From positions 23,320,489 through 23,384,488 of the forward strand of contig NC_069124.1 in assembly GCF_026914265.1 (NCBI RefSeq): a DNA stretch of 64,000 bases. Direction: 5' to 3'. Position numbers and translations under genes: made by a program. Numbering within the stretch: position 1 is the stretch's first letter; each line of letters opens with the position of its first letter. Origin of the DNA: Mya arenaria. Lineage: Eukaryota > Mollusca > Bivalvia > Myida > Myidae. The notes under the pieces were generated by a model, which saw only the letters and a program-made list of their open reading frames with translations, did no database searches and had not been told where the DNA came from. This document shows positions 1-12,550 of this stretch, piece after piece.

Positions 1-3000
1 TCTGATTTTTTCCATATCGAATCTATACCATATCTAATCTTCCCCGATTCAGAGTTTTCATTGTTATGTATTGAAGTAGCTTTCGACTTTTAGCCTTGAA
101 TCATAACGATTTGTTGTGAGTTGTTAAATGTTAGTTGTTTAATGTTTGATAGTTTATCTTTTTTCTGAAATAAGGTCTTCGGATACTATATCGAATTTGT
201 TCTTATTTTTAATATTTTAGAGGGGATTTTTAATTGGGATTATTCTAAAGTGTTAACTATTTTTTTTACTTTTGACATTCCCGGCATTCACTGCAACTAA
301 CAAAGGACGGTTTTTAATGTTCCCATGACGATCAGGATGTTTTGATAAGAGAAACACATTTTTTTGTCGTGAAATAACCGTGTGGTCACCAAGCCGGACA
401 AATGGGTTTTCTCCGGGCACTCCGGTTTCCGCAAAAAACGCAAGACCACGCTCTCGCGCTACATCGTGCCAACGAGAATGACCTAGTATAATATATCATA
501 ACTTTCTCCACAGTCGGTGTAACATGTATAATGTTTAAACTAAATAACCTTGTATCAAAAATACATAAAACCGGTCGGAGAGCTACATTTTCGTTATTTA
601 TCCTGATTTATTTTGTGTTGTGGTCTATAAAAATATAGGGAACAATTGTTGTTGTTTAATTTCATCATCAATACTTTTGAACTTAGAAAGAAGTCTATAC
701 GGGACTTTGCATTAATTATTTGAGGGTAATGCACTTTGTACGCTGATTTATTCATCGCCAAACGTCTTTAAGTTATGTTAAGTTTATTGCAAAGGGCTAT
801 AACTTATTGACACCCTTCATCTAAGTTCACTGAGGCTCAATGAGTTGCAGCCCCTTTGTGAACGAGAATAGTATCGAAATTACTGTTGAAATCGCCTCCA
901 ATAATATGGTTATAATTTCTTTCTAATAAGTACTTTGATTTATCTAAAATGCTTTTATCGATCTTTGCCGTTATTTGGCATTTAATTTTAGATTGCGTTT
1001 ATTTTACTAAACGAGATTTATTCCGAAAGAAAAAAAGATACAGTTGTTCTTTATTTCCAAGTCCTATCGGTGAGCAATCGGGGTTGTAATTATGTTAATG
1101 ATGAAATAATTTGGGTTTATTGACATATACAGATGTTTCCTTTTATATAGCATATAGTTCATAATAAATATGAAGGTATGTACACCATTAAATCAAACGC
1201 ACAAGTGAGATCAATATTTAATTTAACTCTTCATGCCAAGTTTTGTGTTGAATAACTACACAAACATACCTATGTCCAATCCATTTGAAAACGATATAAT
1301 TTGTGTGACGAGAAACATCCACCAGGAATCATTCTGTAAGAAAAAATGTCATTGGTATATGGTAAATAAGACTACGACAGTATATCACATAAACACATAT
1401 ATATACTATACGAAGTGATACAATAGGGTTGTTAGTACTGCGTTCGGAAAAATCGTATTCAAATCATGTGGCGTAAGCCGAGTAAAATCAATATCTGCAA
1501 CATTAATAGAATACGAGATTTCGGATGAAACACAGTACTTTTAACCATTTTATTATATACATTACTGGTAAAATAACTTAAGAGACATATGTTTTCATAT
1601 TGTTAGTCATTTTAATGGCGCATTTTCTGTTTGTGACGTCATTTTAAGATCCTGCAACGATATGCTTATGAAAATACGTTTTGCACTTGAGTGGACTTCG
1701 TAGTTTGCTTATTGTATTGCGCGTGGATTTTTATAGGTATATTATAACATATGCTATTTTGCAACGTCACAACTAATAATATAAGGCGTCGTACCAGTCT
1801 GTTTGTATCAACACCTATTTCTTTTCGCTTTAAACTGTCAAACAGCACTCATGAAAACTAAATGAACAATACAGAACAGAACAGCATACTTGTTTGACTT
1901 AAACATTACAAGGTATTCGTCATACAAACACATACACTATCAAAGTCTTGACATGTGACATGTGAACAATTTAATTATAATTTTAGTTGTAAGAGAACAT
2001 TTTATTTAGGAGTCATCTTCATACCTACCACGTTTTTATTTTCACTTAAAGTATTTCGAGTCTAAATTGTTCACGTACAAGGTAGATTTGACTAGTATTA
2101 CAATAAATAACATGTACAGAGATACTATGTCATGCTACGTTTGATAGCAATGCATTTGATAACGACATGATAATGGTAATGATCGTGTACAGAATATTAT
2201 GATACGAGTGAATTATTAAAAATAATGGAGCTACGGGTAACAACACACAAACCATATATTCCGTCTGCTGTTTCATTGAACCAGAGAAAGCATAAAAAAG
2301 TGTTCTCACTTACTATTACAATGTATAGCTTATTCATTAATAAATATTAAAGTATATTACACGTTTGTATCAATATAATTTATCTCATCAATCTCGAGGG
2401 AGAGTAAAATTTTACGATATTTCGTATTTCTATTTAATTTATAGATGCATCAGGTATGGCAAATGCTCAAAACTGGACCTTTTACTCTAAATTCATCCAG
2501 ACGCCATGATAAATTTTAACAAGGCGCATCAGTACTGATCTAAATACATTAAAGTCTACATCGTTGTACGGAAACAAACTATTTTATTTTCAAAGACGCT
2601 ATGACAATGTTGGAATCTTTTAATTCTATAAAGTCAAAGTATTGGTAGATTAGTTCCAAACACATTTTCAGAACTGTTTATTAACCTCTCATAAACGTAC
2701 GAATCACAAAACCCAAACTTCAGACTTATTATTTAAAATGGATAATACGTCGGTGCCAATAGGACTAAACATGATAATTTTGAACTTAAGTGTTATGATT
2801 CAAATCCATAAATGTAAGAAAAGATCACAACCCTTTCCCTGCAAGTTTTTCTTGAAGCCTGTATGAAAGAGTGAACACTTTTTGTACAATTTATCAACTC
2901 AACCCTCATAATATTAATTTATCAGTTATTAGCAAATTCCAGAAATTCTCATTTTCTTCTATTTTATTTAAACAGTTTACCCAAAGATCACATTTCATCG

Positions 3001-3092
3001 AATACGTGCTTTTTAAATTGCAACGTTTATACATTTAAATTCTGAGGACCCAACAACTCGCTTGGTATTAATTGGTGCTAAAATACAATGTG
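1..3092. other. Gene-free AT-rich stretch
   Basis: I see no exon with paired splice sites and an open frame on either strand. Around 355-480 a more GC-rich piece containing GGGTTTTCTCCGGGCACTCC looks like a fragment of a dispersed mollusc repeat (recognised by eye, not searched). The rest is unassigned. Confidence 0.5.
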
Positions 3093-3520
3093 TGTATACC
3101 ACGTGATAAATTGTGTCATAAATGCTACGTCGGTAGGCAATATTTTGATATGAAAAAGACTTTAAACAAAGATAACTTCACAATTTCTTCACCATTTTAA
3201 ATGAAACATAGCGCAGTCTACGCCGCTTACGGAGCCCTACCGAAATTCTACCAGAGTTTGATTATACGGCCGTCTGACGGAGCACTGTCAAAACATTATT
3301 TTGGAAACAGGTTTGTCGAAGTGTTTGATGCAACCAATGACTTTATCAAAATTCGGAAATAAAACAAATACGGGGCTCCTTAAGCGGCATAGACTGCTCG
3401 TTGTTTCAATTATAATAGTGTTGTAAAAGAAAAAGTTATCCTTGATTTATGTCTTCATTTTAAGCAAAATTTTACCTTCCGACGTAGCATATATGACGTA
3501 AGTTATCAGGTGGTATACAC
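3093..3520. mobile_element. MITE with about 55-bp terminal inverted repeats
   Basis: The two ends are GTGTATACCAC and GTGGTATACAC, and the inverted similarity continues inward for about 55 bp through GCTACGTCGG and its complement CCGACGTAGC. There is no coding capacity. A second copy lies at 24505-24893 with its right end missing, and internal pieces of the family occur near 15945-16015 and 16325-16420. It is a non-autonomous DNA transposon. I could not define a target-site duplication, so the superfamily is unassigned. Confidence 0.7.
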
Positions 3521-5267
3521 CTCCTGTTATATATTCCGTCACCTTGTCAATTTGTATTATCCGTGAATGAGCGGAAGATATAATTCACAAAACAAATTCG
3601 TTCAATTGCGGGTTTTTGGCTTGGTTATGAGGCTTTGCCTCTCAACCAGTGGTGGCGCACGTGCTTTAATTTGCCGTTTATAGGACGCATTATCGGGAGT
3701 CAAAATCAATCGCTTTTTCAATCGCCTTGCCGCTCCGTTGAACTTATATGAGTAAGGCTTAATTTCCTCTCGAATCCGTGTGGCACTCGAGTAATTATTG
3801 TAGATGTGGACTGATAGCGCGGGGCTGTAGGTTCAGGTCGCTATGCAATCTTTAAACGGCATGAAGCCTGGAATTACTCGATTTTTCTTAAATATTTTTA
3901 ATTAATCGAGCTAGTCCCGGGTCTTATTGGCTGTCTATTCATGGGGCGAACATATTTCGAATAAAAAACGAGGCATATGGACGGACAATCTCGTCCTTGT
4001 ACATATTTTTAATTAGCAAGCTCATAATTCAAAACCAGCTATAAATTATTGTCGGTATCTAATACTGTAAATACTATCAAACAGCATTTCAGGCCCGCGC
4101 CATACCAAAAATAATGGTCATTTGTGTAGTTATTTCTTGATTTTCTGGGATAAGGTACGTTTAGCGGCTCCAGATGTCAACAAGACCCCAGACCCAATTT
4201 TGAAGACGGCCCTATGAGTAATATTTTTGACGAAGCTGATATATTGTTAAAATGCCACTCATTCAATAAACACAACATTATCGTACACACAAGGCATTGA
4301 CCCCATCTCGCAGTTTCTGTGCAATCAGCAACTGCTGTAACATTGGCCCCCACCCATTGACCACATAGTTATATTCATATTCTCTCTGTCATTAATAGAC
4401 CGCTCCCACAAAACTGGCCGCCTATACATTTACTTAACGTTACTAATATGCTGGAAATCAACGCAATTCATCTGGTAAAATATCTTCAAATTAATTGTCT
4501 AAACCTCTTGATAGTTGCAGATGATCTTTCTTTGCCTTTTCTTTTGATTGCCCTGTTATTGCAATGGTTCATATAAATTGAAATCGAATAAAAAAGCGCT
4601 ATAAGAATCCACCGACGGATATTCGGAATTCATCTGTGAGGAACGTGATAAAATATATTTTTATTTTTATGTTTTAACATTGAAATAATGGCGAAGTAAT
4701 ACTGTGGATGCATTTCAAAAAAGTAAACAGTAAAGAAAACACACATTTGCAAAGGCAGGGGCTATGATGAAAAATTAAGTACCTACCAGAGACAGCGCCA
4801 TTGATAAAACCCAGCTTGTCTAAACAATAGTCTTATTAATCCAGCAACACACTTCAAACGAATAAAATGCGACAAGGAAGTTTGAATTAACAATTGTTAA
4901 CCCCAATAGTTGAAACTAAAAACTGAATCAAACTTAAACACCCAGATAACAACTGATATGTAGGGCGAACACACCCGTATTTTCTTTGACATATTATTTT
5001 AGTTAATTAAAGACAGAGTTCTATATGAAATTCTTCAACACTAAGTTTGGCCAAGGCACAGTCGCTTCAATAATTTTGTTTGTCCAAACTCTCCATGAGC
5101 ACACGCTGGAAAATGTATTCTACTGAATAATTTATTGCATTTTAGAAGGTATTTGTCACTGCAAACGATTAATTAGCGGTTACATCTCAGTCACCGAAAC
5201 ACTTCATTTTATGCAATGTACTCTTTTTTGAGTACACTAAATCTCTAAAATAAAGCTCGATACTTAC
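3521..5267. other. Intergenic or intronic stretch, nothing recognised
   Basis: No supported exon. It probably lies in or downstream of the minus-strand EGF-repeat gene that begins at 5268. A GC-richer patch at about 3600-3850 is unassigned. Confidence 0.4.
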
Positions 5268-5408
5268 GAGTTAAACACATATTTCCTTTGTATCCGGATG
5301 CACATCCGCTCGGACAATGACCGCTGTATGCGTTACACGTTGTGTTCCCGCCACTACAATAACCGCAATGTGACGTACACTCGTGTCCATACTCTCCCGG
5401 GGAACATT
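5268..5408 (-). CDS. EGF-like repeat exon (MEGF / scavenger receptor F type), most C-terminal of three
   Basis: A 141-nt exon with minus-strand acceptor ACAG at 5409-5412 and donor GTAAGT at 5262-5267. It enters and leaves in phase 1 and codes 46 full codons beginning CSPGEYGHEC, with eight Cys in the pattern C-x3-G-x2-G-x2-C-x3-C-x2-C, then C, C-x3-C and C, ending GYKGNMC. This is the extracellular Cys-rich module of MEGF10/11-type and SREC-type receptors, which bind ligands or apoptotic cells. Two sister exons lie upstream at 6059-6199 and 7202-7342. The signal peptide, membrane segment and remaining repeats are not in view, so the exact gene cannot be named. Confidence 0.8.
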
Positions 5409-6058
5409 CTGTATAAATATTAACATCACACTGATCTCTCTTTCTATGTTGACCCTTTAACGATGTTTGTACTTCCGGATCTTTGTACTTCGACTGTTGT
5501 TGCTTATTATTAGTACATTTCAGCAGGATATAAAAAAAATCTATTTTTATGCTATTATCTAAGCAAAATTACCACCCACTTTTACCTTAATTCTTATACG
5601 ATGTTTGTATTTCCTCAATTTTGCTCTTCGACTTATGATGTTAAGGAACAGCACAGTTAAAGCATTTAAACGTGTATGGCATTTTGTCGATGAGGCTACC
5701 CAAACGATACAATAGTTAAAGGACAAGCTTGATTGTACGATTATGCATTTTTATTTATGTTCATTTTGTTAACATCTGATATAGATTGCAAATCTCAAAA
5801 ACAAACTACAACCCTGGGATTGTTATTCATGAGGTGCTTGTTTAGGTCATGTCTTTAGTGAAGTTATTTTAATATATTGTATTAAAATACAAAATAGTAT
5901 AACTTCAGGAAGGAAACTCCGTATCGAAAGGATTGTATATTGGTCTTTTAAAGCCACGTTTGTATTTTGTATTTTTTTAAGGAGTTGTGCATTTTGTTAA
6001 TGTGAAAATAGATCGGTAATATTATTTCAAAATGATAAATAACTCAATTTCGACCTAC

Positions 6059-6199
6059 CTGTTTTACAGATGTCTCCTTTGTATCCAGCGTTACATCCGG
6101 CTGGACAGTGCCCGTTGTACGTGTCACATGTTTTGTTGCCATCATGACAGTGGCCACAGTTAAATGTACAGTTAGATCCAAACTCCCCGGGAGCACATG
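6059..6199 (-). CDS. EGF-like repeat exon, middle of three
   Basis: A 141-nt phase-1 exon with acceptor CCAG at 6200-6203 and donor GTAGGT at 6053-6058. It codes a module beginning CAPGEFGSNC and ending GYKGDIC, with the same eight-Cys spacing as its neighbours. Because both ends are phase 1, the exon can be gained, lost or skipped without a frameshift, which is typical of extracellular modules. Confidence 0.8.
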
Positions 6200-6416
6200 C
6201 TGGAACATTTATTCAGTTTAATACCTACCTATACTGCATTTTTTTCAACGTATAAGCTGTCACTGTACCTGTTAAATAGCCTGTTACAAGTGAGGTACCT
6301 AAACAATTCTCATTTTCTCGCATAAAAGTATAGGCTTGTTTGTAAATGTGAACCCAAAAAGATACAACATTAAGAGAAGAAACCCTTGATTTCAATAATA
6401 CGGTGATTTATTTAAG

Positions 6417-6543
6417 GAATTAATTGCGGGGTTGATGTCATTATCGGTGTATGAACGCAATTGGACATGAATTCCACACGTACTTTGACCAGCCCAATTG
6501 CGTTCATATCCCCGATAATGACATCAAACCCGCAATTCATTAC
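6417..6543. repeat. Short fold-back element between two EGF exons
   Basis: Two arms of about 47 bp, 6417-6464 and 6494-6543, are near-perfect inverted copies around a 29-bp spacer. The arm contains GTTGATGTCATTATCGG and GAACGCAATTGG. The same arm recurs at about 50935-50985, so this is a dispersed family and not a local hairpin. Confidence 0.75.
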
Positions 6544-7201
6544 TTATATTTACACCAATAGTTCATTATTTTATTCAATAATTGTTAAAAAAGAATACTT
6601 CAATTCATTTAAGAAAACCTTTCAGTAATCATTTCTTACCCATTCTGTTAATAGAATGACAGACTGTAACGAAAAAAAAAATAATTTCAAATGACGTCAC
6701 AATAACGCGGGAAAAGATCAACCTCATGAAATTTTTATAAGTAAAATTTAAACACTTGGCAACTATACATTTAAAATATAAGAAAAAAACATTTCTAAAC
6801 TGTTGATTTATATTTTACGGGACCTGCTGACACAATACAAACAATAACAAGATCAATAGTTTGCATGTATAATGTTATGCGATGAATTGCAATCCGAACA
6901 TATCCGAAGATGTTGCGTTCATCGATTGATAAACGCAATTGCCGAAAGGCAGTTCGTTTAAGGAATCGAAGTTGAGGTGTAAGTATTTGAGTTTGAATAA
7001 TTCTGGAATTCCTCAGATAGCGAAACACAAAAAGCTGAAACCTTTGAAAATACGTTTTATAACGAGTACGTTTCGATTTCAATACCGGAATTAGAAACAT
7101 GAAAACTGTTTTTGCTTGATAATAGTAGTTCCTTTAATAAAAATATAAGGTGATTAAAGCAAAATGTTTAAATTCAAAAACAGAAACCAAAAGTAACTCA
7201 C

Positions 7202-7342
7202 TTGTTTTACACAAGTCTCCTTTGTATCCGGCTGCACATCCGGCTGGACAGTGCCCGTCGTACGTGTCACACGTGGTGTTGCCGGCCTGACAGTAGCCAC
7301 AGTTTGATGCACAGTTTCTACCAAATTCTCCGGGGGCACAAG
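7202..7342 (-). CDS. EGF-like repeat exon, most N-terminal of three
   Basis: A 141-nt phase-1 exon with acceptor CCAG at 7343-7346 and donor GTGAGT at 7196-7201. It codes CAPGEFGRNC...GYKGDLCK with the eight-Cys pattern of the two sister exons. The Cys-rich core is strongly conserved among the three, which indicates exon duplication. No further EGF exon was found upstream on the minus strand in this window, so the 5' part of the gene is beyond a long intron or absent. Confidence 0.8.
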
Positions 7343-7579
7343 CTGGAAGATTTATTATGTTGACCATCGCTTTTGCATTAATGGAACTTATTTTATGTTT
7401 TTACTATCGGACAATTTCACGAACATGGTGACAATACATTGATTTGAAATCATGTGACAAAAAAGGATTTAGCTTTTCTGAAGCACCGATCAAATGGAAT
7501 ACTATGTATTTATTTGAGTCATCTGCACCAAACAGTTAATGAGCGAAGCATTAAATAATTTCACTGATATTACTGATAA

Positions 7580-9200
7580 GTGTTGCAGATTCTCCATTTA
7601 CAAAACGTTCTAATTTTGACAATAAACCTAGTTTTGAGACATTACGTTATAAGACAAATGCTGACTGGTATAATCAAGAATGTGTTAATACTTGTAATGT
7701 AATGTAATGTTAATTTGAATGCTTAAACTTGTATAATTATAATGAAACAGATGAAAATAGGTTAGATTTGTAGTAATGTAAAATGTATCATAAGAATATC
7801 ATAGTTACGCATTTTATAGACGCAAAATATCTAAATAAAAGAAATTAAAGAAAACTAAACCCAAAAGTGTTTGGAAATACTTAAAAAAGTATAATTCTGT
7901 TTTAATAAAAAAGTGTCAGATTATTTTTGTGAATATTTAAAAAAAACATCAGCAGTTATGTGTTTGTTTGTTCGAAAAAGTAGCGGAAGTTTTTTTGTGA
8001 AAAAAGAGAGATGTTAAAGAACCATATGAAACGTTCCAAGAACTTGACCATCCTATCGTTGATGGGGAATTTAAAAAAAAAAACAACAGGTAAAGCATAT
8101 AATTATTTTTTAAATGAATATGTCATTGAACGTATAGATTTATTAGGTGCATATTTATGTGATCAATTCAACTCGATTTTGAACTCGGATATTTATTCGG
8201 ATGAGTGGATTGGTGGTATTATAATCCCTCTGTATCAAAGGCAATGTTAATGATTTAAACAATTATTATGTAGCGGATCCGTTGTCTAATGGTAAAACAC
8301 TTGACTATCAATCCAGCTGGGATCGCAGGTTTGATTCCCCGTCGAATCACTGAAAATACTAAGCGTCTACCGGGAGAGACGTTAAATGGGGGTCCCGTGT
8401 GACAGTGCTATACACTGGCACACGTTAAAGAACCGGGTAGCTCTAACCATGTTTTCATTCTGTCTGTGCACAATGCTCCAAAAACCTTAAATGACTAGGT
8501 AATCTTAACGGAGCACTCGCCAAATGGGCAAGGCCCGAGTGCTAGTATAAATAAGCTTATACACACCCGTAAACAATTATAGAGGTTATACTCTTGTTAG
8601 TTGTTGTTCTTAGTTATTTACCACTGTGTTTAATTTGACGTGAATTTATTGTTATTATATTGGCTTTTCTATCTATGGTAGATATATTTTAGTTGTACAC
8701 GCAAAATAATGTTGGATATAGTTAGCATTTAGATAATATAGTATTAATGTTACCTTGTTTCGCAGATGACATGGCCATTGTAGGTAAAACACCGACAGAA
8801 GTATAAAAACATCTAGACACATACTACAAGTATTGTAAGACACGGGGACTTCAAATAATTACTTTCAAAATTAGAATTATTGTTTTTCGTAAATGAGGTG
8901 GATAATCTGACTTACAATGGAAACGTCATCGATGTAGTATTTGATTTTAACTATCCTTGGACTGTTTTCAAGTATACACGGAATTTTACCCTTAATCAAA
9001 AACATTGAATTGGCAAAGCCCTTAAGGTTATGAATGTTCTATAATGCAAATGCAAAGATAACGGAAAAAGTCCAAAAAGCTTCTGCAAATTGTTTGATGC
9101 TTTTATTTTGTCTGTTTTAAATTACGACTGTGAAAATTGGAACATACTAAATCAACAGAAAAAGATAGAATACAACTGAAATTTTACAAGAAACTGTAAA
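7580..9200 (+). pseudogene. Decayed non-LTR retrotransposon (LINE) ORF2 fragment
   Basis: Broken reading frames resemble a LINE endonuclease-RT linker and RT domain. At about 7580-7690 there is a piece with WYNQEC. At 8130-8250 there is a piece reading FNSILNSDIYSDEWIGGIII, which fits the RT segment normally followed by P-x-K/R and the finger region. At about 8755-8900 there is CFADDMAIVGKT, the Y/F-A-D-D catalytic box with the downstream K-T-R-G-L-Q stretch. In-frame stops (for example after PTEV) and frameshifts make it non-functional. A SINE at 8273-8560 sits between the two RT pieces. The clade was not determined. Confidence 0.7.
8273..8560 (+). mobile_element. tRNA-derived SINE
   Basis: The 5' part is tRNA-like: GCGGATCCGTTGTCTAATGG as A-box region and GGTTTGATTCC as B-box. 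It is followed by a GC-richer central domain with GACGTTAAATGGGGGTCCCG and a tail near GTGCTAGTATAAATAAGC. It is inserted in the LINE remnant. The central domain looks like one of the conserved-core SINE superfamilies of invertebrates; I cannot say which. No cloverleaf good enough for a functional tRNA. Confidence 0.65.
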
Positions 9201-9256
9201 GGGTTATGCCAAATGCATGTAATACTTGTATATATGGTGATATATGAAGATATCCT

Positions 9257-9258
<2 letters not shown>

Positions 9259-9308
<50 letters not shown>
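9259..9308. repeat. (TA)n microsatellite
   Basis: About 50 bp of uninterrupted TA dinucleotide directly to the left of the ATTAAGGAGACC repeat region. Confidence 0.95.
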
Positions 9309-9309
<1 letters not shown>

Positions 9310-9310
<1 letters not shown>

Positions 9311-9640
9311 ACTTAGGGCATTAAGGAGACCGTATATATTTTACGGCATTAAGGAGACAATTTGTATATTTTTTGTTTTATACTTTATTTTGCTTTTTTG
9401 TTGATAATTTAGTATTAAAATGATCTTTTATTATGTGTACAAGATTTAGGCTTCTTAAATTAATTAACAAAAAATATACGTAATTTGCGGTCTCCTTAAT
9501 AATTTGTAAGTATGTTGCAGGTTTTAAGGGGACAGGTATATATGTCGAAGGGTTTATGGAGACCAGTGTATATATTATATTATTTTTGAGGCATTAAGGG
9601 GACCATCCATATTTTATGGCATTAGGGGGACAAATTATAT
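9310..9640. repeat. Cluster of ATTAAGGAGACC motifs
   Basis: The 12-bp motif or close variants (ATTAAGGGGACC, ATTAGGGGGACA) occurs about seven times between 9317 and 9630, mostly direct and once inverted (GGTCTCCTTAAT near 9488). A related cluster occurs at 23525-23805, also beside a (TA)n tract. Probably a dispersed element with iterated binding-site-like repeats; no coding capacity. Confidence 0.6.
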
Positions 9641-9872
9641 ATATCTTACTTTTGACAGTGAAGGCTCCCGTAACCTTAAGAGACAACTTTGTAATAATAT
9701 TTTTTATAATTGTGTGTAATAAATCCACAAACAATGACCAGTCGAAACGGGAGGACTGCAAATTTCTTTGGATATTAATCGAAAATCTTTTACAGACCAT
9801 CTCATTCATTAAACGAAATTCAGCTTCAGTCACTTGGTATGTCACTTTGATAAATAAAATATATAATGGCCA

Positions 9873-10105
9873 GGGGCGGATTCAGGAATTGTCGTTAGAA
9901 GGGGGCGTTACTTATGGGCATTTGCAGGAGGATCGAGGGTTACTCAATCAAGACCATCCATGTTCAAGACAATTTTTAGTCGGAAATGATGCATTATGTG
10001 CGTATTTTATTATTTTATTCTCATATATTGACACAAAAAGTAAACTTGGACGATTTTAAAGGGAGCGCACGCCGACTGCGCCCCCTTCTCAATTCGCTAG
10101 TGAAT
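9873..10105. mobile_element. Short element with GCGGATTCAGGAA end
   Basis: Starts GGCGGATTCAGGAATTG and ends near AATTCGCTAG. A clear relative in the same orientation is at 52146-52422 (GGCGGATCCAGGAATG to AATCCGCTAG), sharing the block TGATGCATTAT...TATTTTATTATTTT. The ends form an imperfect inverted repeat followed by a G-rich GAGGGGGCG. Non-autonomous, unclassified. Confidence 0.6.
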
Positions 10106-12550
10106 GGTGACTTAATATTTGATATATTATGGTTAAATAGAACTTTCAGTTGAATTATATAGAAACTGTAAATGCTAAATACAAGTTCTGTGCTTGTAAA
10201 AACAATAAGTTTCGTTTGCACACGAATGTGTCTGTTAACGCTTGAACAGTTAGCTCATGATTAAAGAACATTGTTCATTGGGTTCATTGTGACCCATGGA
10301 AGTTTTTTTTATTAAAATCCCAACTTCTTTTCCCTTAAATTTTACTTGCCTAAAACTTTAACCTAAGTCAATCAGGAGCCATAACTTGTATTAAGGATAT
10401 GGAGTTATGGTACCTCATTGGCTGATGGTCCTGAACAATTGTGTGAAGTATTAAATCCATTGAATGAAGGGTATAGAACGCCTTTACCAATAGGCTACGG
10501 AGACGGTTTTAGTGCATGTACTCAATTGCAGATTAAGGGGGGTTGGGGGGATCGGTCCCAGCACGCGCGCCGTCCCCCACCCCTTTGAATCGTCCGTTTA
10601 TAATACGTTATCAGTCAATATCGGGAAAAAATACAATATTAAGATAAAAATGCACTATTTCGGACTATAAATTAGGGGAGTTTAACCCCCACCCCGGTCC
10701 AACATTTTAAGTCATTCAATTTCTGTTCTGAGGGAGGGGCGGATGTGGAAAGATTAAGCCCATGAGTTTCACGTACCACTTCTTAAGTCAATTCCTGGAT
10801 CTGCCACTGATATCTGTAATCAGATTTGTTGTTTCATAATGTTATAGTTCCTTTAAACAGTTTAAACCTTTTATGACATCGAAATAAACAGACGCATGTT
10901 CAGTAAAAAGACTAAAAACATACTCTGTATACAACGTTCTCGTACTCCAGAGCGATGATGCTATGCATTATATTTATCATCATCTGACTGACTAACTGCC
11001 AAAACTTTTCCGTTTAAAGAGACTCTCTCATGTTTTGGCACCAAACATATTTTTTTTGTAAAGCATCTGAAAACACTTACATGTATATTTATTTTACTCC
11101 TTGGTACTGAAATTGCAGAAATAATAGTAACCAGGTTGATTTTCATTAATACTTCAATAGCATTTTAAAAAACGATTAAAGTATTAAAAATTGATCTTGT
11201 TAAAGTTGGGAGCAAGCACATGGGGGTGCAGATAACACATAGAATAAAAAACGGACGCTTATCCACTCGCCCACAGGGACTCATACTAAGGTGTTAAATA
11301 ACTGATTGTGCAACAGCCTTTTGTTGAATCGGGTTAGTAACTCATTTCAAAATTTTGGACTTCAGGCTATATTTTAGCACATTTCAACATTTATTGAAGG
11401 GTTTCAGCCATCAAAAGCTTAGCCTTAACACTTCGTTTGATTCGCCATACTTTATTTCGTAATAACAATCTATAAAATCCAAGTAAAAGATGCATTTTCA
11501 AAACCCTTAACGCTTCGCTTTTTTCACTCAAAAACTCATGTTCGAAAGATTTAAAAAAAAGTATGTCATAATCATATCCTCTTTAGCGGCTGAGTTTCTT
11601 AATATATAAATCTCTTATAAATTTGCCAAATAAAATTCAACACGGGTAAACAATTATAACAAATAACGTATTTTATGTATTTTATGTATTGCAACATATT
11701 TATAAAAAGATAAAGTCAATTGAATCAAATAAACATTTTCAATGTACTTTCTTTCTCGCGGAAAGTGGACATTTCATCTTGCTCCAACAAGTGTGTGGTA
11801 TGGTTGATTCTCTTCGTGACTGAAATCAACTTTTTTAAACACATGGTGCATTTCTAAACAGCCCCTTCAGATTATTTGACGATTGCATTTCCATGGGAGA
11901 TCACTGCGTAGGATAAACATACAAGTGTTGTTTAGCCACACTGTGGTTTCAATATTGTCAGGGGCGTAGCTACCCCTCTATTTATGTGGATTCATAAATG
12001 TGCTGGGGGGGGGGGGTTCAGGGGCATGCCCCCGCAGAAAATTTTGAAAACCATGGTGCAATCTAGTGCATTCTGGGATTTCCGATGCGCATTATTTAGT
12101 ACTGGAAAATAACCAGTTTTAGATTCATGTAGTCAAGTTCGTATACTGCAACTTTGGTTGATTTTTTTCAGAATCATGAGGATTCAGCCGCGTATTCACG
12201 TATAGGCGCTACACGCCTGTATGATGTGCATATGAATGTATAATTTGGTTTAAATGATGCATCCTTAATGTAACACCTCCTTGCTGCTACACCAATAGAA
12301 ACTTTATGGGATGTTAATAGTAAAAGAACTAGCACTGACGTTCCAATTTTTGTCTGGGTCATTTAAATAATAGAAAACAAATTACAAGATAAACAAATTT
12401 GTTTTGACTTCTTTAATGAATTATATAAAAACATTGTACAAAAATATCATGACACTTTTAAACAATAAGTATGGTTGTCAATTAAACACATGCTAGCTTT
12501 AAAGATTAAGGCAAACCATTGGAATTTTACAGCGGTCTTAAAAGGTGTAT
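10106..12550. other. Repeat-rich non-coding stretch
   Basis: No exon supported. At about 10525-10812 is a probable inverted relative of the 9873 element (right end CAATTCCTGGATCTGCCACTG). At about 11960-12060 a G-rich fragment with GGGGCGTAGCTACCCC and a poly-G run looks like a transposon end. The rest is AT-rich and unassigned. Confidence 0.4.

Noticed and set aside
3600..3860. GC-richer patch with GGTTCAGGTCG, considered as tRNA or SINE
   Set aside because: Only one weak B-box-like string and no cloverleaf; no second copy seen in the window.
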